Of a stretch of DNA of 5,322 nucleotides, positions 1 to 5,322 are shown one piece after another; the first letter of the stretch is position 1, and every line of letters starts with the position of its first letter. Under the pieces are notes generated by a model that saw only the letters and a program-made list of their open reading frames with translations, was not told the DNA's origin and did no database searches. Source of the DNA: Desulfobacterales bacterium. Lineage in GTDB: Bacteria > Desulfobacterota > Desulfobacteria > Desulfobacterales > DAOWNP01. The position numbers and the translations under genes are program-made. The stretch covers positions 1 through 5,322 of the forward strand of contig JASFBI010000168.1 in NCBI GenBank assembly GCA_030149595.1. The letters are read 5' to 3'.

Positions 1-18
1 TCTTGCTATTCGTGCCAT
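1..18 (-). CDS. Probable REP-associated tyrosine transposase (RAYT / Y1_Tnp), N-terminus only; runs off the left edge
   Basis: Read on the minus strand, an ATG at base 18 opens a frame coding MARIAR, still open at the window edge. From family knowledge, RAYT (TnpA_REP, Y1_Tnp, IS200/IS605-like) proteins very often begin MARIAR followed by a V-x-P-G-x-P-H-H-x-T-Q-R-G-N-R segment. That diagnostic segment would lie outside the window. These enzymes are single-strand HUH nucleases that recognise and cleave palindromic repeats. The context fits: a perfect hairpin (32-51) and a 145-bp nested palindrome (73-217) lie directly upstream of this start. A clear Shine-Dalgarno is lacking; only an AT-rich TTTATAAATTT precedes the ATG. 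With only six codons visible this is an N-terminal resemblance plus context, not a domain match. Another protein with the same start, or no gene at all, remains possible. Confidence 0.5.
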
Positions 19-31
19 AAATTTATAAACA

Positions 32-51
32 ACAAATATTCTGATATTTGT
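32..51. repeat. Perfect 8-bp hairpin just upstream of the putative transposase start
   Basis: ACAAATAT (32-39) and ATATTTGT (44-51) are exact reverse complements around the loop TCTG. The stem ends 14 bases upstream of the minus-strand ATG at base 18. IS200/IS605-type elements carry subterminal hairpins recognised by their Y1 transposase, so this could be such a site or a 5'-leader hairpin that dampens translation. The minus strand also reads a perfect TTGACA at 54-49, overlapping one arm, but no well-spaced -10 box goes with it. The hairpin is seen directly; its role is inferred. Confidence 0.6.
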
Positions 52-72
52 CAATTATCAAGTAAGACGTCC

Positions 73-217
73 TCGACAGGCCGTTACGAAACGCAATTTA
101 TCCAATTTCTGCGTTAAAAAATAAATTTAATCCTCGGAATACAACTGGTATGCCTGCGGTTAAATTTATTTTTTGCCTTGAACTTGAAGAAATTTTTATT
201 CTGTAACAGCTTGTCGA
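73..217. repeat. 145-bp nested imperfect palindrome (MITE- or long REP-like element)
   Basis: Three arm pairs share one centre at base 145. The outer arms 73-87 and 203-217 (TCGACAGGCCGTTAC with CTGTAACAG-type complement ending TGTCGA) have 13 of 15 Watson-Crick pairs plus one G:T. The middle arms 116-130 and 160-174 (AAAAAATAAATTTAA / TTAAATTTATTTTTT) match 15 of 15. The apex ATAC 139-142 pairs with GTAT 148-151 around loop AACTG. Between the outer and middle arms, 96-109 pairs with 180-193 at 11 of 14 positions, shifted by one base. The whole unit can therefore fold into one long cruciform or hairpin. No flanking target-site duplication is visible. No reading frame of note fills it. It is best read as a non-coding mobile repeat, possibly mobilised by the adjacent RAYT-like gene. 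Confidence 0.75.
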
Positions 218-517
218 ATTATTTTTGTAAAGTTGTTTCAAAATACTGAATTACCCAGTTTTAAATATAGAACCATAGCTTTAACTTTTTGTTAAGTAGA
301 TTTTATGTTTAAATCATAATAAAGCATAATTTTTTATTGAATTAAATTGAAACTTATTATATTTAGATAATACTTGCTTTTATATAAAAAATGATAAAAA
401 TTCTGATTTTTTATATAAATTTTTAAGATAGCCAGTCTGCATTGTATGTAACTTCTTTTTCACAATTAAATTAAGATAAATTTCAGGTTTATTTCTGATA
501 AAATTTAAGGAAAAATT
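218..517. other. AT-rich intergenic leader upstream of ppiD; no gene seen
   Basis: This stretch is extremely AT-rich, with frequent stops and no credible coding frame. It should contain the promoter for the plus-strand cluster. Possible pieces are TTGAAT (337-342) with TATATT (358-363), spaced only 15 bp, and TTGAAA (347-352) with GATAAT (366-371), spaced 13 bp. Neither is convincing, because AT-rich DNA yields such boxes by chance. A 14-bp inverted repeat (379-419) is annotated separately. A Shine-Dalgarno-like TAAGGA (506-511) ends six bases before the ATG at 518. Confidence 0.5.
379..419. repeat. 14-bp perfect inverted repeat in the ppiD leader
   Basis: TTTATATAAAAAAT (379-392) is the exact reverse complement of ATTTTTTATATAAA (406-419), with a 13-base spacer GATAAAAATTCTG. 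All arm bases are A or T. It lies about 100 bp upstream of the ppiD start, where a promoter, operator or untranslated leader is expected. It could be a regulator binding site, a weak leader hairpin, or chance symmetry in AT-rich DNA. The symmetry is observed; the function is unknown. Confidence 0.45.
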
Positions 518-2413
518 ATGCTAAGGTTTTTAAGACAAAACGCATCTTCTTGGATAATAAAGTTTTTGCTGTCTATAATTGTACTTGTTTTTGTATTTAT
601 GGGGATAGGGTCATATGATGCAGACAAGAATAATGTTATTGCAGTTGTAAATGATGTTGAAATACCTTTGGCTGAATATAGAAATGCTTATAATACTCTT
701 AAAGAGAGGTTTAGTGCAAGATTTGGAAAATCTATTAGTCCTGAGCTTATTGAAATGCTGCAATTACCACAGCAGGCTCTAAAAGGTCTTATAGATAATA
801 TTTTATTGATGGAGCAGGCAGAAACATTGGGTTTGCAAATTTCGAATCAGGAGGTTTCAGATACCATAAGCCAGATCCCTGTATTTCAAATTTCTGAAAA
901 TTTTAATCAAGCAAGATATTTAAATGTTCTTCAGCAAAACAGACTCTCTCCCCAGGTTTTTGAAGCAAATCAGAAAAAAACAATGTTGCTTGATAAATTA
1001 AGACTTTTTATAGAAGATAGTGTAAAATTGACAGACAATGAAAAAAAGCAATGGAAAAACTGGTCGAATACTTTAATAGATATTGATTATGCTCTTTTTT
1101 CCCCTGAAAAGTATAGTAAAACTAATGTTTCTGAAAAACAGGTTGAATTATATTATGAGAAACATAAAGATGAATATAAAACAGAAGCAAAATGCAAAGT
1201 TAGATATATCTGTTTTAATCCGTTAGATTACATAGATAAAACTGAAATTAAAGATGATGAAATATTAGATTATTACAATGAAAATATGAAAGATTTTATC
1301 ACCGAAAAAACTGTTAAAGCCAGGCATATTTTAATAAAAACAGATAAAAAAGATTCATTGAAAAAAAGCAGAGAGATAGAAAAAAAAGCAAATGCAATAT
1401 ACAAAATAGTAAAAAGCGGCTCTGATTTTGAAGAACTTGCAAAAAAACACTCAGAAGGCCCATCAGGGAAAAACGGGGGTTATTTAAAACCATTTAAAAA
1501 AAATGAGATGGTGAAACCATTTGCTGATAAGGCTTTTTCCATGAAAACTGGAGAGATTAGTAAGCCTGTAAAAACAATGTTTGGCTGGCATATTATTAAG
1601 GTTGAAAAAATAAATGAAAAACATACAAAATCGTTTAAAGATGCAAAAAAAGAGATTTCTGTAAAACTTGCTGAAAACAGGGCTAAAAACATTGCTTTTG
1701 ATGAAGCTTATGATATTTATGAAATATCATATAGTGATAATGATCTTGTAAAAACAGCACAATCCAGAAATCTAAAAATTATTACCACAGATTTTTTTAA
1801 ATTAAATGACAAAATAAAAGACATAAGTAATTATGTGCGGTTTACAGCCGAAGCATTTGAAGTTCCAGTTAATGAAATAAGTCAGGTGCTTGATTTTTAT
1901 GGGCAATATTACATTCTTCAGCCCATAGAAAAGATATCTGAAACAGTTATGCCTTTAAAAGAGGTAAGAGAAGTAGTATTAATTGATGCCACCAAGGATC
2001 TAAAAGATAAAAAAGCCAAAGAAGATGCTAATAATCTGCTAAAATCGTTAAAGAAAAGCAATTCAATAGTTGCTGAATGTAAAAAACTTGGTATTGCAGT
2101 GCAAAATACAGGCTTTTTTACAAGAAAAGAGCCTATTCCATCAATTGGAACAGAATCTGAAATTTCAAAGGCAGCTTTTATGCTTCCTGAAAATAAAAAA
2201 TTAATGGATAGTTCTGTATTAAAAGGGAAAAAAGGGTATTATGTAATTTCTTTAAAAGAGAGAAAAATATCAGATACAGACAAATCAAATAAAGAAGACA
2301 CAAAACTTTTTCAATCTTTACTCTTACAAAAAAGAAGAAACACTTTTAACAACTGGATTGCTCAACTGAAAGCAAAAAGCACAATAACCATTAAAGAATC
2401 TTTGTTAAAATAA
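518..2413 (+). CDS. ppiD: PpiD-like membrane-anchored periplasmic chaperone / peptidyl-prolyl isomerase (SurA_N + parvulin)
   Basis: This 631-residue protein fits the PpiD/SurA-type folding factors that act on secreted and outer-membrane proteins emerging from the Sec translocon. A short basic N-terminus is followed by one uncleaved hydrophobic helix (about residues 13-31). The bulk of the protein is then predicted in the periplasm. Residues about 40-165 form a SurA_N-like chaperone region beginning at the VVNDVEIPLAEY segment. A parvulin (rotamase, PpiC type) domain spans about 266-366. It has the opening RHIL (His270), Met331 and Phe335 in the NEMVKPF segment, and FGWHII (His358), so the usual catalytic-pocket residues are present. 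A lysine-rich C-terminal region (about 367-631) ends in a second helical chaperone-like segment, as in PpiD. The size matches E. coli PpiD (about 620 residues). The ATG is supported by TAAGGA six bases upstream and by the membrane anchor at the N-terminus. The gene leads the plus-strand cluster. Family assignment is firm; PpiD rather than another SurA_N protein is likely. Confidence 0.88.
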   Translation: MLRFLRQNASSWIIKFLLSIIVLVFVFMGIGSYDADKNNVIAVVNDVEIPLAEYRNAYNTLKERFSARFGKSISPELIEMLQLPQQALKGLIDNILLMEQAETLGLQISNQEVSDTISQIPVFQISENFNQARYLNVLQQNRLSPQVFEANQKKTMLLDKLRLFIEDSVKLTDNEKKQWKNWSNTLIDIDYALFSPEKYSKTNVSEKQVELYYEKHKDEYKTEAKCKVRYICFNPLDYIDKTEIKDDEILDYYNENMKDFITEKTVKARHILIKTDKKDSLKKSREIEKKANAIYKIVKSGSDFEELAKKHSEGPSGKNGGYLKPFKKNEMVKPFADKAFSMKTGEISKPVKTMFGWHIIKVEKINEKHTKSFKDAKKEISVKLAENRAKNIAFDEAYDIYEISYSDNDLVKTAQSRNLKIITTDFFKLNDKIKDISNYVRFTAEAFEVPVNEISQVLDFYGQYYILQPIEKISETVMPLKEVREVVLIDATKDLKDKKAKEDANNLLKSLKKSNSIVAECKKLGIAVQNTGFFTRKEPIPSIGTESEISKAAFMLPENKKLMDSSVLKGKKGYYVISLKERKISDTDKSNKEDTKLFQSLLLQKRRNTFNNWIAQLKAKSTITIKESLLK

Positions 2414-2471
2414 AGTGTGCTTATAAAAAATTAATGGGTATCTATTTTTTGTTTGCATATCTAAAAACCTT

Positions 2472-2477
2472 GAGGGG
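2472..2477 (+). promoter_or_regulatory. Ribosome binding site fixing the GTG start of the zinc-ribbon gene
   Basis: GAGGGG lies five bases upstream of the GTG at 2483, the best Shine-Dalgarno on the plus strand of this window. The ATG at 2493 is out of frame with the zinc-ribbon protein. The GTG is therefore the well-supported initiation codon. Confidence 0.7.
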
Positions 2478-2482
2478 AAAAA

Positions 2483-2710
2483 GTGTCTAACGATGAAAAT
2501 GGGAAAGCTAAAGTTTTATTGAAACGGTGTCCTGAATGTTTTGCATACATAGCTCTTAATGTAAAACGATGTCCCGAATGCTCACAAAGGGTTGGAGCTG
2601 CTAATAAATTTGGAATAGCTAAAAAACCTTTTAACTGGAAAGGTTATCTTATAGCTTTTTTAGCATGGACAGCTTTATTTTATTTTATTTGGCGGGCATT
2701 TTTAAAGTAA
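2483..2710 (+). CDS. Small membrane-anchored zinc-ribbon protein (CxxC-x10-CxxC), function unknown
   Basis: This is a 75-residue protein starting at GTG. Residues 15-19 (RCPEC) and 29-33 (RCPEC) give two CxxC knuckles, Cys16/19 and Cys30/33, separated by ten residues. This is a compact zinc-ribbon expected to hold one metal ion. A basic linker (about 42-53) leads to a single hydrophobic helix (about 54-70, rich in Trp and Phe) and a short Arg/Lys end. The topology is most likely a cytoplasmic zinc head on a C-terminal membrane tail, consistent with the positive charges before the helix. Its stop is 19 bases before the AMMECR1 start, so the two genes are very probably co-transcribed and perhaps functionally coupled. 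ppiD ends 69 bases upstream. No enzymatic motif is visible. Similar small zinc-ribbon proteins act as adaptors or regulators, but a specific role cannot be read from the sequence. Confidence 0.82.
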   Translation: MSNDENGKAKVLLKRCPECFAYIALNVKRCPECSQRVGAANKFGIAKKPFNWKGYLIAFLAWTALFYFIWRAFLK

Positions 2711-2729
2711 AAAATAATAAGGACAAAAA

Positions 2730-3293
2730 ATGTCAACTTTAACAGATAATGAAAAACAGTATTTATTAAAATTAGCTTATTCAACTATTTTTCAAAAACT
2801 CTCCGGTAAAAAAAAGGGTGAAGATTTTAAAGAGCCTGAATCTTCTGTGATTAATGAAAAAAGAGGTTGTTTTGTCACTCTGCACTTAGATAATAGTTTG
2901 CGTGGATGTATAGGAAATATAGACCCTGTATATAAACTGATAAAAGGGATAAAAAAAAATGCTTTAAATGCAGCTTTTTCTGATCCCCGCTTTACCCCCC
3001 TTTCATTAGAAGAATTTAGGAGAGTTGAAATTGAAATAAGTGTACTTACTATACCAGAAGAGTTGGTTTTTTCTTCTGAAAAAGATCTGTTACAGAAACT
3101 TAAACCGCAAAAACATGGAGTTATAATTTCAAAAAAATACCATTCTGCAACTTATCTGCCTCAAGTATGGGAACAGCTTCCTGATAAAAAAGATTTTTTA
3201 TCTAATCTCTGCATAAAAGCAGGTTTGGGGAAAAATGCATGGAAAGAGAGAAATATTACTATAAAAACTTATTCAGCAGAATATTTTTCATAG
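2730..3293 (+). CDS. AMMECR1-domain protein, AmmeMemoRadiSam system protein A type
   Basis: This 187-residue protein is a single AMMECR1 domain, the usual length for bacterial and archaeal members. Hallmarks are LRGCIG at residues 57-62 with the nearly invariant Arg58-Gly59-Cys60, SDPRFTPL at 84-91, and the C-terminal block HGVII...ATYLPQVWEQLPD...FL..L..KAGL. These match the prokaryotic AmmeMemoRadiSam A subgroup. Genomes often encode this protein with a Memo-family dioxygenase-like protein (B) and a radical SAM protein; the reaction is not established. No signal peptide or membrane helix is seen, so it is probably cytoplasmic. The ATG is preceded by AAGGA (2719-2723) at six-base spacing. 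It follows the zinc-ribbon gene by 19 bp and ends the plus-strand cluster. The Memo and radical SAM partners are absent from this window, where typA converges downstream. The family call is secure; the function is open. Confidence 0.9.
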   Translation: MSTLTDNEKQYLLKLAYSTIFQKLSGKKKGEDFKEPESSVINEKRGCFVTLHLDNSLRGCIGNIDPVYKLIKGIKKNALNAAFSDPRFTPLSLEEFRRVEIEISVLTIPEELVFSSEKDLLQKLKPQKHGVIISKKYHSATYLPQVWEQLPDKKDFLSNLCIKAGLGKNAWKERNITIKTYSAEYFS

Positions 3294-3395
3294 TTTTTAA
3301 TAAAGCTTTTTTTTGCAAGTGATTACAGATCAAAGCAGCAGATACTATAATCTGTAAACGCTTACAGATTAGAAAAACTCTATGTATTTTGCTTT
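3294..3395. other. Convergent intergenic region with no canonical terminator
   Basis: This is the space between the AMMECR1 stop (plus) and the typA stop (minus). On the plus strand an AAAGCTTT followed by more T (eight T at 3307-3314) lies 14 bases after the AMMECR1 stop. It could mark the transcript end, with only a weak stem before it: TAAAAACT 3262-3269 pairing with AGTTTTTA 3292-3299. The stem-loops at 3323-3371 lack a T-tract on either side, so they are not classical intrinsic terminators. Confidence 0.4.
3323..3371. repeat. Three alternating copies of TTACAGAT forming competing stem-loops
   Basis: TTACAGAT occurs at 3323-3330 and 3362-3369, and its exact reverse complement ATCTGTAA lies between them at 3350-3357. 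The middle copy can pair with the right copy as a 10-bp stem (3348-3357 with 3362-3371, loop ACGC). It can also pair with the left copy as an 8-bp stem with a 19-base loop. The two structures exclude each other. The element lies 24 bases past the typA stop and about 30 past the AMMECR1 stop. It may act in 3'-end formation or RNA stability for either transcript, or be a binding site. The pairing is seen; the role is inferred. Confidence 0.6.
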
Positions 3396-5234
3396 TTACT
3401 GTTTTTCATGGTTTCTTGATCTGAATAGCTTTCTTTCTGAAATAGAAAGAATATTTTTTCTGATACGGATGGATTTTGGAGTAACTTCTACCATCTCATC
3501 GTCTCCTATAAAAAATAATGCAAATTCAAGAGTCAAGTTTTTTACAGGCGAACAGGCAGTGCTTTCATCTTTACCAGAAGCTCTCATGTTGGTTAATTTC
3601 TTTTCTTTACAGGCATTAACATTAATATCCTGGCCCTTGTTGTTTTCACCGATAACCATACCTTCATAGACAGGTGTTCCTGGAGTTATGAAAAGCTGAC
3701 CTCTTGGTTCAAGATTAAACAGAGCATATGTTACAGCATGCCCCTGTCTGTCTGATACAAGAGAGCCTGTATATCTTGTGGGGAAATCCCCCCTGTATTC
3801 ATCATATTTGTCAAATATGGAATTTATTATACCAGTTCCCTTAGTATCTGTTAAGAATTCATCCCTATATCCTATCATTGATCTTGATGGTGCTGAAAAC
3901 TCAATATTTACACGGCCTTTACCATTGTTAACAAGATTTACCATTTTAGCTTTTTTCATGGAAAGTTTTTCAGTTACAACTCCTAAAAAAGCTTCTTCAC
4001 AATCTACAAAAACTTTTTCTATTGGTTCTAATTTTTTGTTTTTGTCATATTTTAAAATAACCTGAGGTCTGCCTACACAAAGTTCAAAACCTTCCCTGCG
4101 CATTGTTTCTATAAGGATAGCCAGCTGAAACTCACCTCTTCCTTTTACAAGGATGCTTTCTCTGTCACTGCATTCTTCAGTTTGTATGGCTACATTTGTA
4201 AGTGTTTCTTTTTTCAGCCTTTCACGGATTTTACTTGATTGAACTATTTTACCTTCCATACCAGAAAAAGGGGAGTCGCTTATGGTAAATTTCATGGATA
4301 CCGTAGGTTCATCAACTGTAATTCGAGGCAGGGCTTTAGGAAATTCTTTAGTACAAATAGTATCTCCTATTTGAAATTTATCAATACCTGACACCACGGC
4401 AATATCACCCGGTTCAGCTACTTCTACCTCAGACAAATGAAGCCCTTTATATACCTGGAGTTTTGAGACATGAAGATTTGTTGTATTACCATTTTTTCCT
4501 ATACATGTAAGATTATTTTTATTTCCTACACTTTTATTAAAGACCTTTCCAATAGCCAGTCTTCCGACATACTCAGAATATCCCAAATCAGCCACAAGCA
4601 TTTGAAAGGGCTCGTTAGGATCAAAAAAGGGAGGTGGTATTTCATCTAAAATAGTTTCAAAAAGTACATTAAGGTTATCCTTTCTATCCTCTAAGGTTTT
4701 CATTGCTATACCATCTCTGCCTATGGCATAGAGGTAGGGAAAATCAAGCTGTTTTTCAGTTGCATTAAGGTCTATAAAAAGGTCATAAATTTCATCTAAA
4801 ACCTCATCTGGCCTTGCATCTTGCCTGTCAATTTTATTTATAACTACAATAATCTTTAACCCTGCTTCAAAAGCTTTTTTTAAAACAAATCTTGTTTGTG
4901 GAAGAGGGCCTTCTGATGCATCCACAAGCAAAATAGCTCCATCTACCATAGAGAGAGACCTCTCAACTTCTGCTCCAAAGTCAGCATGTCCAGGAGTATC
5001 TAAAATATTAATTTTTACTCCCTTATATACAACAGAGCAGTTTTTAGCTGAAATGGTTATTCCGCGCTCACGTTCAAGATCCATGTTGTCCATTATTCTC
5101 TCTTCAACCTTTTGGTTTTCTCTAAAAAGGCCGCTTTGTTTAAACATCAAATCCACAAGAGTTGTTTTTCCATGATCAACATGAGCGATAATTGCTATGT
5201 TCCTGATTTCTTCATTTTTTGATAAATTTTTCAT
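3396..5234 (-). CDS. typA: Translational GTPase TypA/BipA
   Basis: This 612-residue protein has the standard TypA/BipA length and architecture. TypA is a ribosome-binding GTPase of the EF-G/LepA class that helps 50S assembly and translation under stress or cold. The G domain shows G1 AHVDHGKT (17-24), G2 RGITI (57-61), G3 DTPGH (79-83) and G4 NKID (133-136). EF-G-like domains II, III and V follow (about 200-475). The BipA-specific C-terminal domain carries RASGKDE (551-557) and VEVTPKSIRIRK (582-593), which separates it from EF-G and LepA. The G5 position reads YAIGRDG (169-175), where many TypA proteins have YASALNG-like sequence, so the usual Ser-Ala is replaced. The ATG (complement of 5232-5234) has AGGA six bases upstream (complement of 5241-5244). 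The gene stands alone on the minus strand and converges on the ppiD-AMMECR1 cluster. Confidence 0.97.
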   Translation of the reverse strand: MKNLSKNEEIRNIAIIAHVDHGKTTLVDLMFKQSGLFRENQKVEERIMDNMDLERERGITISAKNCSVVYKGVKINILDTPGHADFGAEVERSLSMVDGAILLVDASEGPLPQTRFVLKKAFEAGLKIIVVINKIDRQDARPDEVLDEIYDLFIDLNATEKQLDFPYLYAIGRDGIAMKTLEDRKDNLNVLFETILDEIPPPFFDPNEPFQMLVADLGYSEYVGRLAIGKVFNKSVGNKNNLTCIGKNGNTTNLHVSKLQVYKGLHLSEVEVAEPGDIAVVSGIDKFQIGDTICTKEFPKALPRITVDEPTVSMKFTISDSPFSGMEGKIVQSSKIRERLKKETLTNVAIQTEECSDRESILVKGRGEFQLAILIETMRREGFELCVGRPQVILKYDKNKKLEPIEKVFVDCEEAFLGVVTEKLSMKKAKMVNLVNNGKGRVNIEFSAPSRSMIGYRDEFLTDTKGTGIINSIFDKYDEYRGDFPTRYTGSLVSDRQGHAVTYALFNLEPRGQLFITPGTPVYEGMVIGENNKGQDINVNACKEKKLTNMRASGKDESTACSPVKNLTLEFALFFIGDDEMVEVTPKSIRIRKNILSISERKLFRSRNHEKQ

Positions 5235-5322
5235 TCAAAATCCTAAAAAGGCAATATTAAATTAAGCATTTATATGAAACTCTGTCCAACAGACCGTAAT
5301 CATGAGAGTTTCAATTTTCGTT
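5235..5322 (-). promoter_or_regulatory. typA leader with inverted repeat; promoter not resolved
   Basis: The 88 bases upstream of typA should hold its leader and probably its promoter. The minus strand has TTTTTAGGA as ribosome site. It also has a TATAAA (complement of 5269-5274), without a matching -35 at normal spacing, and a TTGGAC within the hairpin loop. A 9-bp inverted repeat, TGAAACTCT (5275-5283) with AGAGTTTCA (5305-5313), overlaps this area. The region is cut by the window edge. Confidence 0.35.
5275..5313. repeat. 9-bp perfect inverted repeat upstream of typA, with an alternative inner hairpin
   Basis: TGAAACTCT (5275-5283) is the exact reverse complement of AGAGTTTCA (5305-5313), with a 21-base spacer. 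Inside it, TCTGT (5281-5285) can instead pair with ACAGA (5289-5293) around loop CCA, sharing bases with the outer left arm. The two folds cannot form together. The repeat could be an operator, a 5'-leader structure controlling typA, or part of a dispersed repeat continuing beyond the edge. Confidence 0.5.

Noticed and set aside
90..115. AACGCA / TGCGTT short hairpin inside the left arm of the palindrome.
   Set aside because: It is only six pairs with a 14-base loop and competes with the much longer nested pairing, so it is not listed as a separate element.
1..117. Plus-strand open frame entering from the left edge, beginning SCYSCHK with a CxxCH heme-like motif and stopping at 115-117.
   Set aside because: The frame runs through the palindromic element, where coding is unlikely, and its residues show no cytochrome pattern beyond one CxxCH. 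The minus-strand MARIAR start in the same bases explains the edge better, though the extension left of base 1 would settle it.
48..222. TTGTCAATTAT (48-58) resembles TTGTCGAATTAT (211-222), a possible direct repeat flanking the palindrome.
   Set aside because: The copies differ by an inserted base, overlap the right arm and do not abut the left arm, so they are not a credible target-site duplication.
1480..1692. Minus-strand open frame inside ppiD.
   Set aside because: It is a shadow of the strongly supported PpiD parvulin domain on the other strand and has no recognisable features.
2425..2450. AAAAAAT / ATTTTTT inverted repeat after the ppiD stop, as a terminator.
   Set aside because: The stem is only A:T pairs with a 12-base loop, which is too weak to call a terminator in such AT-rich DNA.
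3382..4065. Two plus-strand open frames antisense to typA (3382-3669 and 3778-4065).
   Set aside because: Both are shadows of the conserved C-terminal half of TypA, with no family resemblance or good ribosome site.
1..5322. CRISPR array, tRNA or rRNA gene.
   Set aside because: No regularly spaced direct repeats, cloverleaf with CCA-end pattern, or rRNA-like conserved blocks were seen on reading the window.

Overview
This AT-rich window (roughly one-third G+C by eye) reads as a Gram-negative chromosome. It encodes a PpiD-type chaperone, which is anchored in the inner membrane and works in the periplasm. It also has an AMMECR1-family gene of the AmmeMemoRadiSam type and a TypA/BipA GTPase. The combination and the low G+C suggest an anaerobic Desulfobacterota (former Deltaproteobacteria, Desulfobacterales-like). 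That placement is inference from gene content and protein style, not from a marker gene.

Layout. Bases 1-217 look like the edge of a mobile-element region. A minus-strand reading frame starting at base 18 begins MARIAR, the usual N-terminus of REP-associated tyrosine transposases (RAYT, Y1_Tnp family), and leaves the window at base 1. Just upstream of that start lie a perfect 8-bp hairpin (32-51) and a 145-bp imperfect palindrome (73-217), whose nested arms share one centre at about base 145. Bases 218-517 hold no gene. They are very AT-rich leader or promoter DNA with a 14-bp perfect inverted repeat.

A plus-strand cluster follows: ppiD-like (518-2413), a 75-residue membrane-anchored double-CxxC zinc-ribbon protein with a GTG start (2483-2710), and an AMMECR1-domain protein (2730-3293). 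The last two genes are 19 bp apart and are probably co-transcribed. ppiD lies 69 bp upstream and may be in the same operon. typA/bipA (5234-3396, minus strand) converges on this cluster. The gap of about 100 bp between them contains three alternately oriented copies of one 8-mer that can form mutually exclusive hairpins. The typA leader, up to the right edge, contains another inverted repeat.

Function. The plus-strand genes combine envelope protein folding (PpiD), a small membrane protein of unknown role, and an AMMECR1 protein whose biochemical role is not settled. TypA is a ribosome-associated stress GTPase. The least explained part of the window is the left edge, where a probable RAYT gene start sits beside a long nested palindrome. 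This may be a transposase with its mobilised palindromic repeat.
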